Source: an uncultured bacterium
Lineage (GTDB): Bacteria > Bacillota > Clostridia > Lachnospirales > Lachnospiraceae
Assembly: GCA_947073545.1 (NCBI GenBank)
Contig: CAMTMP010000008.1
Coordinates: 64,450-128,449 of the forward strand
DNA length: 64,000 nt
Reading direction: 5' to 3'
A model generated the notes under the pieces. That model was not told the DNA's origin. It did not search any database and was given only the letters and a program-made list of their open reading frames with translations. Positions 39,255-49,875 of the stretch are shown here, piece by piece. The translations under genes were made by a program, and so were the position numbers. Position 1 is the stretch's first letter. The number at the start of each line of letters is the position of its first letter.

Positions 39255-40199
39255 ATGAAATATATTAAGGACTACAAAGAAAGCGATAAAATGTTTGATA
39301 TTTATCTGTGCAAGCACAAGCAGTCGGCGATTACCAAGAATGGAAAACCCTATGACAATGTGATTCTGCAGGATAAGACGGGAACCGTTGACGCGAAGAT
39401 CTGGGATCCCAACAGTGCAGGGATAGAAGATTTTGACAGTATGGATTACATAGAGGTACACGGTGATGTGACCAGTTTTCAGGGAGCTTTGCAGGTCAAC
39501 ATAAAGCGCGTGCGCAAATGCAGGGAGGGCGAATACGATCCGGCGGAGTATCTTCCGGTCAGCAAGTTTAAGAATGCGGATATGATGAAGGAACTTCTGG
39601 AGCTTGCGTCAAGTGTCAAAAATCCGTATCTTCATCAATTGCTGGAAGCGTTTTTCGTGAAAGATGAGGCGTTTATCAAAGCGTTCCGCCAGTCCTCAGC
39701 GGCCAAGACGGTACATCATGGGTTTGTGGGCGGTCTGCTGCAGCATACGCTGGCGGTGACAAAGCTCTGCGATTATTTTTGCACACAGTATCCGGTGTTA
39801 AACAGGGATCTGCTGATCACGGCGGCAATCTGCCACGATATCGGAAAAACAAAAGAATTGTCGCTTTTTCCCCAGAATGATTACACGGACGACGGACAGT
39901 TTCTCGGTCATATCGTCATCGGAAGTGAGATGATCGGGGAAAAAGTCAGGGCGATAAATGGGTTTCCGCCGCTGTTGTCCAATGAACTCAAACATTGTAT
40001 TTTGTCCCACCATGGGGAATTTGAGTTCGGGTCTCCCAAGAAACCCGCAATCGTAGAGGCGGTAGCGCTAAATTTTGCCGATAATGTTGATGCCAAGATG
40101 GAGACTTTTACGGAGATCCTGGAAAACAGCGCCGAGAAAGGATGGCTTGGATTTAACAGATTGTTTGAGTCAAATCTGCGCGGGACAAGTTTGGAGTGA
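39255..40199 (+). CDS. YhaM-like 3'-5' exoribonuclease (OB-fold plus HD domain)
   Basis: OB region DKTGTVDAKIWDPN; HD motifs HHGFVGGLLQHTLAV, AAICHDIGKTKEL. Confidence 0.88.
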   Translation: MKYIKDYKESDKMFDIYLCKHKQSAITKNGKPYDNVILQDKTGTVDAKIWDPNSAGIEDFDSMDYIEVHGDVTSFQGALQVNIKRVRKCREGEYDPAEYLPVSKFKNADMMKELLELASSVKNPYLHQLLEAFFVKDEAFIKAFRQSSAAKTVHHGFVGGLLQHTLAVTKLCDYFCTQYPVLNRDLLITAAICHDIGKTKELSLFPQNDYTDDGQFLGHIVIGSEMIGEKVRAINGFPPLLSNELKHCILSHHGEFEFGSPKKPAIVEAVALNFADNVDAKMETFTEILENSAEKGWLGFNRLFESNLRGTSLE

Positions 40200-41866
40200 A
40201 AAGCATGGAATATAAAAAAAATGATATTGTCCGGATTGTGATAGAAGATATCGGAAATGATGGCGAGGGCATCGGCAGGGTGGAAGGGTATACCCTGTTT
40301 GTGAAAGATGCCGTGATCGGTGACGTCATTGAGGCGCGCATTACCAAATGTAAAAAAAAATATGGTTATGCAAGAGTAGAGAAGGTGGTGACACCTTCTC
40401 CTTTTCGTGTAGAGCCGAAATGCCCTTTTCACAGACAATGCGGCGGCTGCCAAATTCAGGCTATGAGCTATGGGCGTCAGCTTGCCTATAAACAGAATAA
40501 GGTGCGGAATCATTTACAGCGGATCGGCGGTTTTGCACTCGGGACGGTCGATGCGGTTATGGAGCCGATTGTCGGCATGGATGAGCCGTGGCATTACCGT
40601 AACAAAGCTCAGTATCCCGTGGGATATGATAAGGGAGGAAATCTGGCTGCCGGTTTTTATGCGGGAAGAACTCACGATATCATTGCCAATACGGACTGTC
40701 CGCTGGGGCCGCCTGAGAATAATGTGATTTTAGAAGCGGTTCTCTCCTATATGAGAGAGAACGACGTAAGCGCTTACCGCGAAAGTACGGGAGAGGGACT
40801 GGTGCGGCATGTGCTGATCCGCACGGGGTTTGCTTCCGGGGAAATTATGGTATGTTTGGTGATAAATGGGAGAAAGCTTCCGGGGGAAGATAAACTGGTG
40901 GAGAAGCTGACAAGGGTGCGGCTGGAGAAAGCTGTTTTGGCGGGTGACTGCAGGCATCCTGCAGCGGACGATGAGTTGTCTGCCGGTGCGTGTGAACAGA
41001 CAGCACAAACGGAAGAGCGGAAAAAACCGTGCAAGAGGATTGTCAGTATTTCAATTAATATTAACAGGAAAAAAACGAATGTGATTATGGGGCATGAAAT
41101 ACGAGTGCTTTGGGGCCGCGGCTGGATGGAGGACAGTATTCGTGTGGCGGATTCGGCAGAGTTCGAAATGGCTGGTAAAGGGGATGATGGCGGCGCGGGA
41201 AATGAAGGGAGAATTACATTTCGGATTTCACCGCTGTCCTTCTATCAAGTAAATCCCCGCCAGACCGAAAAACTCTATGGCCTTGCGCTGGATTATGCGG
41301 GACTGACTGAGCAGGAGACCGTGTGGGATCTGTATTGCGGTATTGGGACGATCTCTCTTTTTATGGCAAAACGTGCGAAGAAGGTTTACGGGGTGGAAGT
41401 GATTCCACAGGCGATAGAGGATGCGAAGGAAAACGCCCGCAGAAACGGGATTACAAATGTGGAATTTTTTGTGGGGAATGCGGAAGAAGTGCTTCCTGCA
41501 TTTTATAGGGGCGAACTGCTTGCGGCATCCGAGGAGAGTGTGACAGGAGTAGCTGAGAATGTAAAAACTAACGGAAACGACCGGATAGAAAAGGACAAGG
41601 CGGCTTTAGAGAAACAGATGCGGCATCCTGACGTGATTGTGGTTGATCCGCCCCGCAAAGGATGCGACGAAAAATGTCTGGAAACCATGCTTGCCATGCA
41701 GCCGGATAGGATTGTCTATGTGAGCTGCGACCCGGCGACGCTGGCGAGGGATCTTAAGATTCTTTGTGAGGGTGGGTATGAGATGAAAAGGGTGCGGGCG
41801 GTAGATCAGTTTGGTCATACGGGGCATGTGGAGACTGTGGTGTTGATACAAAGGAAAGATACCTAG
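40196..41866 (+). CDS. rlmD: 23S rRNA (uracil-C5)-methyltransferase RlmD family
   Basis: TRAM domain; CPFHRQCGGCQIQ; WDLYCGIGTISLFMAK; VVDPPRKGCDEK; YVSCDPATLARD; C-terminal QFGHTGHVETV. Confidence 0.92.
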   Translation: MKSMEYKKNDIVRIVIEDIGNDGEGIGRVEGYTLFVKDAVIGDVIEARITKCKKKYGYARVEKVVTPSPFRVEPKCPFHRQCGGCQIQAMSYGRQLAYKQNKVRNHLQRIGGFALGTVDAVMEPIVGMDEPWHYRNKAQYPVGYDKGGNLAAGFYAGRTHDIIANTDCPLGPPENNVILEAVLSYMRENDVSAYRESTGEGLVRHVLIRTGFASGEIMVCLVINGRKLPGEDKLVEKLTRVRLEKAVLAGDCRHPAADDELSAGACEQTAQTEERKKPCKRIVSISININRKKTNVIMGHEIRVLWGRGWMEDSIRVADSAEFEMAGKGDDGGAGNEGRITFRISPLSFYQVNPRQTEKLYGLALDYAGLTEQETVWDLYCGIGTISLFMAKRAKKVYGVEVIPQAIEDAKENARRNGITNVEFFVGNAEEVLPAFYRGELLAASEESVTGVAENVKTNGNDRIEKDKAALEKQMRHPDVIVVDPPRKGCDEKCLETMLAMQPDRIVYVSCDPATLARDLKILCEGGYEMKRVRAVDQFGHTGHVETVVLIQRKDT

Positions 41867-42046
41867 AAATCCTTGAATTTACGCACTTTGTGACATTTTT
41901 CAGTTTCAACAAAATCGGTGAAAATCATAAGGAAAAGATACTTGTGAAGAAAGTAACCGTAGTTGTGGCGTTAGACCTCGGTACGGGGAACACAAAAAAT
42001 CCTGACAATGAAAGTGAATAGAGGACTTTCAGATACAGTGATAGAC

Positions 42047-42082
42047 AATAGGGATACTTGAATGAGAGTATCCCTATTTTTT
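42047..42082. terminator. Probable intrinsic terminator
   Basis: aatagggatact ... agtatccctatt followed by tttt. Confidence 0.6.
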
Positions 42083-42286
42083 ATATAGGGCATTCCATAG
42101 AGGGATGCTCTTTTCAATTCAATTTTAAAAGGAGGAACAGAAAAATGTCAAACACAGCGTTAGAATATTCATTTATACTATAACCATAAAGGTATGAACA
42201 AATATATTGGTATTTTATGGTAAAGGATGTTGTTTTATGATATTCTTTTAGATATATTTAAAGATGAATGCTAAAGAGGTAACAAA

Positions 42287-43783
42287 ATGAAATATTGTTT
42301 CTTTTATGATGAAACAGAACACAATCGAAAGATAAATTATAATACGGTAACGGCCAATAATTATTATGATAATTTTACCACAGCTATTGTGGGATGGAGT
42401 GAGGAAAATGAAGTTAAAATTTGTAAAAGATATAGTGATTTTGAAACCAAATATGAGGGAAGAAAAATAAATGGGGAATTAAAAAGTATTACCATGAAGC
42501 AGAAAAATTTGCAATACGGATTTGCTTCGTTAAATAAGCATTCAATAGAGTTTTATGAAGATTTACTTTCAATATATAGTAAGGAAATTATAGTTTATTT
42601 TTCTGTGTTTAGTAAAATCGAGTATGTTATCAACCAGTTATTTATGGACTATCATAATTCTTGGTTGGTTGATGTTGATTTAATGAAATATTCAATTGTT
42701 AAGGCACTTCTTGTATATCGTCCAGTTAAAGTAATACAAGCGATATATAATAAACCGTATGATTTTGTGAAAGAATTACATATATTTTTTGAACAAAGAA
42801 TTGAAAAAAATAAGATGAATGTCACACTTAAAGAACGAGAAAATAATGTTTTTGAACAGATTATACTTTTATTAGATGATGTGCAACCCATTAGTAGTTT
42901 AGATTGGAGATATTTTGCACCATTTGATGGTTTTAATAAGTTGTGCAACGAAATGAATTTAAAGGAGTTTTCTCTTGTGATTGATAAGGAGGGAAATACA
43001 GGTAACACATTAAATGCCGCTAGAGATATTGGAATAAAGGATGTGAAAGAGGGGAACTCAGCTGACTATATTGGAATAAGAATGGCGGACATGTTTGTTG
43101 GTCTTATTTCAAGATTAATGAAATCGCTCCATACGGCATTAATTAATGATAGTGCAAATGAAAAAGTTCAGAAAACATTATTAGGCACTGAATGGTTTGT
43201 ACTCAACAATAGACAACTTAATTTATATAAAAAATTGTACAAGATAATATGTATTGATAATAAGTATTGGTATAGTACATATGCAGGTATATATTCAGAC
43301 GATTTAGTTTCATTTATAGCATTACTACAGTATATGAGCCATTTTGAAAATGCAGATGAAATAAGGAACGATAATTATGACATGCAGCCAAAGAATTTTA
43401 ATTTGTTTGCGTGTGAACAGCTTCAAAGTCATTTTGATCATATAAGCAATAAATTGCCAGTAGAACCTATTGCTAATGACTCCGCTGAGTATTTTTTTAA
43501 TCAAAAAGGAGCTAAGGTATATAAGGACATTTCCAGACAACCGAAATTAAGAATCCGAGAAGGGCACAATCAGTATATGGTTTTATCGGTTGGAATAGAT
43601 AAAAACGGGGTTCCTTTGGTTACAATAGAGGAGAATAAGAAAGCAAATTGTTACAGGATTCCAGACAAATATACAGATTGGGCAATAACAATGGTTGGAA
43701 TGGCTAACTCCGGAATCAAAATTTTACCGGAAGAAGTGGTGTTTTCATTGGTTAATGGAAAGTACTATGTGGATATTTTATAG
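42287..43783 (+). CDS. DUF3800-like protein with C-terminal extension
   Basis: N-terminal MKYCFFYDETEHNRKI and C-proximal SADYIGIRMADMFVGLISR resemble the DUF3800 (F.DES ... ADl.aG) layout. Confidence 0.6.
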   Translation: MKYCFFYDETEHNRKINYNTVTANNYYDNFTTAIVGWSEENEVKICKRYSDFETKYEGRKINGELKSITMKQKNLQYGFASLNKHSIEFYEDLLSIYSKEIIVYFSVFSKIEYVINQLFMDYHNSWLVDVDLMKYSIVKALLVYRPVKVIQAIYNKPYDFVKELHIFFEQRIEKNKMNVTLKERENNVFEQIILLLDDVQPISSLDWRYFAPFDGFNKLCNEMNLKEFSLVIDKEGNTGNTLNAARDIGIKDVKEGNSADYIGIRMADMFVGLISRLMKSLHTALINDSANEKVQKTLLGTEWFVLNNRQLNLYKKLYKIICIDNKYWYSTYAGIYSDDLVSFIALLQYMSHFENADEIRNDNYDMQPKNFNLFACEQLQSHFDHISNKLPVEPIANDSAEYFFNQKGAKVYKDISRQPKLRIREGHNQYMVLSVGIDKNGVPLVTIEENKKANCYRIPDKYTDWAITMVGMANSGIKILPEEVVFSLVNGKYYVDIL

Positions 43784-43945
43784 CAAATGCTGAACAGGAA
43801 AATTGGGAGTTAATTTATAGAATATAACGAGGTGGTTGAAATGATAGAGAAAATACAGGAAAGTCATTTATAATATAGCCAAAAAAGAAACAGCAAATTC
43901 CTAAGGAGTAGCTTATAAATTGAAAGCTTAATAAAATGTGTTAGC

Positions 43946-45598
43946 TTGAGGTGCATTATGGATGAATTTGAATTATTGGGAACATTAAGTGAGAGGATTA
44001 ATCAGTATGTGGAAATGGGAATGGGTAAATATTTCCAATCACACAATATGAATTATTATCTTTTTTATCCATTAATTGCTATTGAGCTAGGAGTTTTACA
44101 AAAAGCACCAGAGGATATTGATAATTTATTTAGACGTTGTATAGCGGGTTTTTTATATTCTAAAACAGTGGATAGGGGGATAAAGATAAAGAAAGGTAAA
44201 ATTAATATTCGGAGCTTAAAAAAGTATGTAAAAGATTTAGATCAAGAGCTTTATTTAATGTTTCAGGACTATAGATTTGCCAGAGAGGTAAATGATATTA
44301 ATCCATTTTCTAAAGCACAACTTAATCACATAAAAAATAACACTTATAAACTGACGACATCATGGGTTGTGGATGAGCTAAAAGAAACAGATATTTATTT
44401 TTACGGAGTTGATAATCCAGACGCGAGTAAAGAAGAGCAGATACAAACACTGGAGATAATAAAAGCCTTTTGGAGCAAAGTGGTTCTTGAACAAATAAAA
44501 ATTGAGAAATTGGAGGAACATACGGAGTTAGGACTATATGGGCTTTGTAGGGAGATTGTAGAAAAGGATTTGAATAAATGGTTAGCCAATGTGAGAAGTA
44601 GTGTGTTTACTCACCCTAAACAGTTGTCAGGGGTTTTAGGATATTTCTACTATCGGGCCATGCTAAAATCAATTGCAATTAATATATATAAGGATTTCAC
44701 AGAAGATATATATGAAATTGGCAGAGAAGTATTGCTTGTACTTAATAAAAATAATTGTATTGATGAAATATGTAAGGTCAGTGGATTGAAGCGGGATAGA
44801 GTGCAGACAATAATTGATTATTTAATAAACAGAGGAAATTCCAATGTGTTAGAATTTCCTTTGTTTGAAGTGGAAGAAAATATTGTAACTGTACCGTCTC
44901 TGATAAGAGTAAACGACTGGCAATTCAATATAATAAATGGTCATTATTCAAAAGGATTAAAGATTTTAAATAGGGAAAATACAATATCAAAAGTAACAGA
45001 GGAACGTATAGATAAGTTGCTGGAAGGTGTGCAGAATGTTGCTGTAGCTAGGACAAGGAAATATAAATTTGTTAATGGAGAAGGAAGTAAAATCGAAAGC
45101 GATGTTGATTGCGCTATTTATGATATGTCTCAAAATATAGTGTTGATAATGGAGGCAAAGTGGAGAGATAATCATTATTTTGACGAAATAGATAAAGCGT
45201 ATGGAAGAATATTCAAAACATTAATTAAGGCATATTCTGACCAGATTTCAAAACACCAAGAATTTATGTCCAGACCCGGCAGCATGGATTTTATATTTAA
45301 AGAAGATAAAAGGTATGTAAGTCCAAAAGAAACGCCGACATTTTGTTATATTTTAGTTGATAAACGAAATCAAATGCATATAGCAGATAAGCATATGATC
45401 TCAGAGTATATGCTGGTTTACTATTTGAGAAGGTACATTAATGATGGAAAGTTGAATTTAAAAAGGATGTGGGAAGAAATTAGTCAGCTGCGGACAGAAG
45501 TCAAGTATATTTCATCGTCAAATGAATATAAAGAATTTGAGATTGGAGAATATAAAATTTTGGTGGAAAATGGAGAGCTTCATTTGGACTACTTATAA
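43946..45598 (+). CDS. Uncharacterised protein with C-terminal PD-(D/E)XK nuclease-like domain
   Basis: KIESDVDCAIYDMSQNIVLIMEAKWRDNHYF (D...ExK); N-terminal ~330 aa helical, unassigned. An in-frame ATG at 43958 is an alternative start. Confidence 0.65.
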   Translation: MRCIMDEFELLGTLSERINQYVEMGMGKYFQSHNMNYYLFYPLIAIELGVLQKAPEDIDNLFRRCIAGFLYSKTVDRGIKIKKGKINIRSLKKYVKDLDQELYLMFQDYRFAREVNDINPFSKAQLNHIKNNTYKLTTSWVVDELKETDIYFYGVDNPDASKEEQIQTLEIIKAFWSKVVLEQIKIEKLEEHTELGLYGLCREIVEKDLNKWLANVRSSVFTHPKQLSGVLGYFYYRAMLKSIAINIYKDFTEDIYEIGREVLLVLNKNNCIDEICKVSGLKRDRVQTIIDYLINRGNSNVLEFPLFEVEENIVTVPSLIRVNDWQFNIINGHYSKGLKILNRENTISKVTEERIDKLLEGVQNVAVARTRKYKFVNGEGSKIESDVDCAIYDMSQNIVLIMEAKWRDNHYFDEIDKAYGRIFKTLIKAYSDQISKHQEFMSRPGSMDFIFKEDKRYVSPKETPTFCYILVDKRNQMHIADKHMISEYMLVYYLRRYINDGKLNLKRMWEEISQLRTEVKYISSSNEYKEFEIGEYKILVENGELHLDYL

Positions 45599-45690
45599 TG
45601 CACATATTCACTGAATAGTGGTAAAAACAAAAGAACTTTGATATGATTTAAAACAGACAAAGTAACGTAGAATGAAGGAGAAATAGTACA

Positions 45691-46155
45691 ATGGAAAATT
45701 CGGAAAGTAAGAATGAATATGAAAGAATCCGTAAAATGAACCATCAACTATATATTATGAAGAAGAATAAAAAAGCCATTCGTTCTAAATGGAGGCAATC
45801 CAGAGAATTGCTGGAAGAGGTTATAAAAACATTAAGTGATAAAGAAATTAAGTTGAAGGAAGCGTTAGATAATTCGATTACAGCATTGCTCCGCATGCAG
45901 ATGCAAGAGGATAATGTTCCATTAAAAAAAATTAAGGTAGATAGAATGAATGGTGAACCTGTATGGGTAGTGAGTTATGATCATGACGGAAGATGGGGAA
46001 TTGTCAACAGCGACCGTGAGTCTGTAATTTTTCCTACAGCAGAAGGAGTGGAAGAAGAATATTGGTTTGATGGTAATTATATCTTTAGATTTGAAAAAGA
46101 AATTAAGGACTATTCTAAGATATTAGAAAAGTATGGTTTTGAAGATGAAGAATAA
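45691..46155 (+). CDS. Small charged coiled-coil protein
   Basis: 154 aa ORF in the same orientation in the accessory cluster. Confidence 0.55.
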   Translation: MENSESKNEYERIRKMNHQLYIMKKNKKAIRSKWRQSRELLEEVIKTLSDKEIKLKEALDNSITALLRMQMQEDNVPLKKIKVDRMNGEPVWVVSYDHDGRWGIVNSDRESVIFPTAEGVEEEYWFDGNYIFRFEKEIKDYSKILEKYGFEDEE

Positions 46156-46171
46156 CTAATGGAGGCGGGAA

Positions 46172-47234
46172 ATGGGATTTTATTTATATAGATTTGTGGA
46201 TGAAAAGGATAGAATATGTAGAGATAACTAATGAGTCAGAAGAGGTGGCATATGAGGCAATATTGATTAATCAGATACGGCCAAAATACAATGTTCAGTT
46301 TAAAGATGAGGGAGATTTCAATGTAAAAATACCGGAATTTAATTGGGATATATTTGAATGGGAATATAATGGTCAGCTTGATTGGTTAAAGAAGAAAAAA
46401 ATGGGTGTAATTAATGCAAAAGATGTGATGGTTAATTGCATGAGTCAGTCTGAGCAACAAATTGCTTTAACTGGCATTATTGACGTAGATTCCAGAGTGA
46501 TTATGATTAAACAAAGTCTTACATTAATTGCAGGGGTAAGTGGTTCTGGAAAAACCGATTATTTGCTTAACATAGCAAAACATAATGCTGCAAAAGGAAA
46601 ACGTGTTCTTTTCATTAATTTTAAAAATGCTGTTGAAGAGTTGTCCGTCCGGCTCTTGTCGATTGATAGCCATATATCTCTTCAAAAAATAGTACAGAGA
46701 CAAATGACAGATTCAGAATGGGAGAAAGTAATTAAGTGCATTGAAAATAGAAATAGTGATGAAATTTTATTTTATAATGCGAACCAAAATTATTTGGAAA
46801 TAAAAAATATTATGTCTGAGATAATGAGCAATAGTGTTGATTTAGTTATTATTGATGATATACAGATGATTGAGGACGAAGGGAATCGTTTTGCTAAAGA
46901 AAGAATGGATTATGTTTTGAAGAATATCAGAACAATTGCGGGTCAGTTGTCAGTACCGATTATTGGGGCATATTGTATTCCAGGCAAAGAAATTGAGAAA
47001 AGAGCAGATCGTAGACCACTTTTATCTGATTTGGAATATAAGCTTACTTATCCGGACAATATACTGCTTCTATATCGAGACTGGCTGTATAACATGGAAA
47101 GTGAGAAAAAGAACATAGAAGAGATATTTATAGCCAAGAATATGATCGGGGATACATATCATGCAAAGATGATAGTCACAGGTGGTGTCTGTGCAAATTT
47201 TCAAGATGATACAAAAAGTGGAATTCCATGTTGA
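46172..47234 (+). pseudogene. DnaB/RecA-like ATPase with internally deleted N-terminal GIY-YIG domain
   Basis: MGFYLYRFVDEKDRI (frame 46172) is a GIY-YIG-type start; the next frame carries RIEYVEITNESEEVAYEAILINQIRPKYNVQF, a GIY-YIG C-terminal motif; then GVSGSGKTDYLLNIA, DLVIIDDIQMI, RADRRPLLSDL. ORF 46194-47234 is intact. Confidence 0.6.
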
Positions 47235-47255
47235 GTAAAGGTAGGTGTAAGACTT

Positions 47256-48278
47256 ATGGATAGTCAATTAATGAAGCCATTAATTAATGATATAAAAAAT
47301 ATACTTGATGTGGCACGTAATAATGTCGCACGGGAAGTGAATAATGAGCTGATTGCTGCATATTGGAAAATCGGAGAGATAATTGTTCGTTATGAACAAA
47401 ATGATAGTATCCGAGCTACATATGGAGAGCAGACCTTAAAACAGTTATCTAAAACATTAACTGCAGAGTTTGGTAAAGGATTTTCAAGGTCAAATCTTCA
47501 AAATATGCGTGCGTTTTATTTGAACTACGAGAATTGCCAATCACTGACTGGCAAATTGACGTGGACGCATTATTGTGAACTTTTGTCTATTTCTGATAAG
47601 AATAAGAGGGATTTTTATGAGAAAGAAGCAATTAATGCAAATTGGTCTGTACGGGAGTTGAAGAGACAGATTAACACTTCTCTATATGAGAGATTGCTGT
47701 TATCGAAAGGGGATGTTAACAAAGAGGAAGTGTTAAATTTGGCATTAAATGGAATTGAAATTAATGAGCCGAAGGATATTATAAAAGATCCATATGTATT
47801 TGAGTTTTTGGGTGTACCAGAGAACAAGCCAATGCTGGAAAGTGATTTGGAAAAGGCACTGGTCAGGCAGATCGAAAAGTTCCTGCTCGAATTAGGACGA
47901 GGCTTTATGTTTGTGGGGACACAGCAGAGAATAACTATTAATAATACACATTATTATGCAGACATGGTGTTTTATAACAAACCACTGAAGTCATATGTGA
48001 TAATAGAATTAAAAACAACTAAGTTAATGCCAGAAGCGGTAGGCCAATTAAATATGTACCTTAATTACTACGAAAATGAAGTAAATGATGAGGGAGACAA
48101 TAAGCCAATAGGTATTATTCTTTGCACAGATAAAGATGCAATTGCAGCAGAATATGCTTTGGGTGGTTTATCAACTAATATTTTTGCATCTAAATATACT
48201 TACTATATTCCAGAAAGGGAGCAGTTGATAGCAGAGGTTGAAAAAATAGTAAGACAGTGGCATGAAAAGGAGCAGTAA
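47256..48278 (+). CDS. YhcG/DUF1016-family PD-(D/E)XK nuclease
   Basis: AREVNNELIAAYWKIGEIIV...FSRSNLQNMRAFY...LTWTHYCELLSI...YADMVFYNKPLKSYVIIELKT. Confidence 0.9.
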   Translation: MDSQLMKPLINDIKNILDVARNNVAREVNNELIAAYWKIGEIIVRYEQNDSIRATYGEQTLKQLSKTLTAEFGKGFSRSNLQNMRAFYLNYENCQSLTGKLTWTHYCELLSISDKNKRDFYEKEAINANWSVRELKRQINTSLYERLLLSKGDVNKEEVLNLALNGIEINEPKDIIKDPYVFEFLGVPENKPMLESDLEKALVRQIEKFLLELGRGFMFVGTQQRITINNTHYYADMVFYNKPLKSYVIIELKTTKLMPEAVGQLNMYLNYYENEVNDEGDNKPIGIILCTDKDAIAAEYALGGLSTNIFASKYTYYIPEREQLIAEVEKIVRQWHEKEQ

Positions 48279-48552
48279 TCTTTAGAGGTGCTCAAAAGTG
48301 GGAAAAGAAGATAAAAGAAATGATAAGTAATTAACCAGTAGATGGATTCATTTATAAAGAGATAGCGAAATGGTTAGAATCAAGCCTCCAAGTCAAACAA
48401 GATTTGGGGGTTTTCTTCTGCTCATCTTTATCAAAATGTCATTTCCAGGAAAGATACGCTGTGATAAAATATGCTTAGATCTTTTTGGTAATATAAGAGA
48501 AATGTTTAACATAATGCTCTAAGTTTGAAAAGACGAAAGGGAATGTATAAAG

Positions 48553-49722
48553 ATGAAATTAAATATGACATGTGAAACGTGTGAATTTGGCTCTAATAAA
48601 GGTTGCTGCGCTGAGAATAGTAAAAAAAATTATCAAGATGATACAGAGTGTGGTGACTGGGGAGCTTCTTTGGGATATTTTTCAGAAATCATGGACAATG
48701 CTCCATGGTATATTAAAGAACCCTATAGAGGATGCCATATTGGTTATGATAAGTTTTTGGATCTTTTAAGAAAAGATGATCAAGGAATAGGAATTGAAAT
48801 CAATATTTATGACGCAATAGAGAAAGTTTATGAAGTAACACCTTGGGAATTGGCAGGGGTGTTAGGTGTATCAATAGGAGTACTTGGATATGCTAGGACA
48901 CGAAAGACGATAGATAAGAGAAAAAAGCAGTTTTCAAGTAGATTACATATTCCGGAAAGTTTTTTTGATCGGTTTCTATCTACGCAGCTTGAGGCATTAA
49001 AACAATGCAGAGAGGAATTCTATAAATTTTACGGAAGTGAAACCATAAAAAGGTTTAAGCAAAATGGAATAAATGCAATGCATTTAAAATTCGTAGAAGA
49101 TGCCGCTCATGATAAAATTCTTAATGAACAATATCGAGAAGAACATCAATATAAGTATCAGTATGAGGAGAAAAATAAGATGTATCATGATTTATCAGAT
49201 GATTATAAGTCAAGAGATTATGTGATAGCGATAACCTTAAAAGAGGGTGAATATTATGGAAATTTATTTTATGAATATAATTATGGTGGTTATGGATTAT
49301 CGGTATCAATTATGAGAGATATATTGGACTTTGTTGAAAATCTCGATTGTGAAGAAATAGATGCATTAAATGAGGAAGGTTTATTAAATAATAACATTGG
49401 GTTAAAATCAGATATGAATGGCAAGGAAATTTATTTCGAATTGAAAAATGAAAGAGGAGATGTACTAAAGAAAACAATATCGGAAGATGAGCTACAAAAA
49501 TATATTGTAGGCTATGAAATGATTAGATGTGATGGGCATGGAATGAAAAAGGAGCGTAGGCGATGTAGTTCTTGTCAAAATTTCAAGCCAATAGAAGGAT
49601 GCGCTAAAGGAAATTGTATTGCCAGTGGAGATGTAGTTCAAAGAAGTAGAATAATATGTGCAATTAATTATATTCCCAATAAAAATGAGTGTTGTAATGG
49701 GGAAACTTTCTATAATAGCTAA
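48553..49722 (+). CDS. Uncharacterised protein with N- and C-terminal Cys clusters
   Basis: CETCEFGSNKGCC...C and CSSCQNFKPIEGCAKGNC...C; central helical region. Confidence 0.6.
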   Translation: MKLNMTCETCEFGSNKGCCAENSKKNYQDDTECGDWGASLGYFSEIMDNAPWYIKEPYRGCHIGYDKFLDLLRKDDQGIGIEINIYDAIEKVYEVTPWELAGVLGVSIGVLGYARTRKTIDKRKKQFSSRLHIPESFFDRFLSTQLEALKQCREEFYKFYGSETIKRFKQNGINAMHLKFVEDAAHDKILNEQYREEHQYKYQYEEKNKMYHDLSDDYKSRDYVIAITLKEGEYYGNLFYEYNYGGYGLSVSIMRDILDFVENLDCEEIDALNEEGLLNNNIGLKSDMNGKEIYFELKNERGDVLKKTISEDELQKYIVGYEMIRCDGHGMKKERRRCSSCQNFKPIEGCAKGNCIASGDVVQRSRIICAINYIPNKNECCNGETFYNS

Positions 49723-49875
49723 AATGGTTGGAAAATCTATCCGAAAGAACAAACTATGGTACAATTGCAAATAGCGATGAGTGCCATAGCAAAGAGCAGA
49801 TTACAAATCAAGCCGAAGCCAGTCAAAGGCTCGTCTATAAACACAATTAATTAAAAAATCAATAGTGAAATATTT

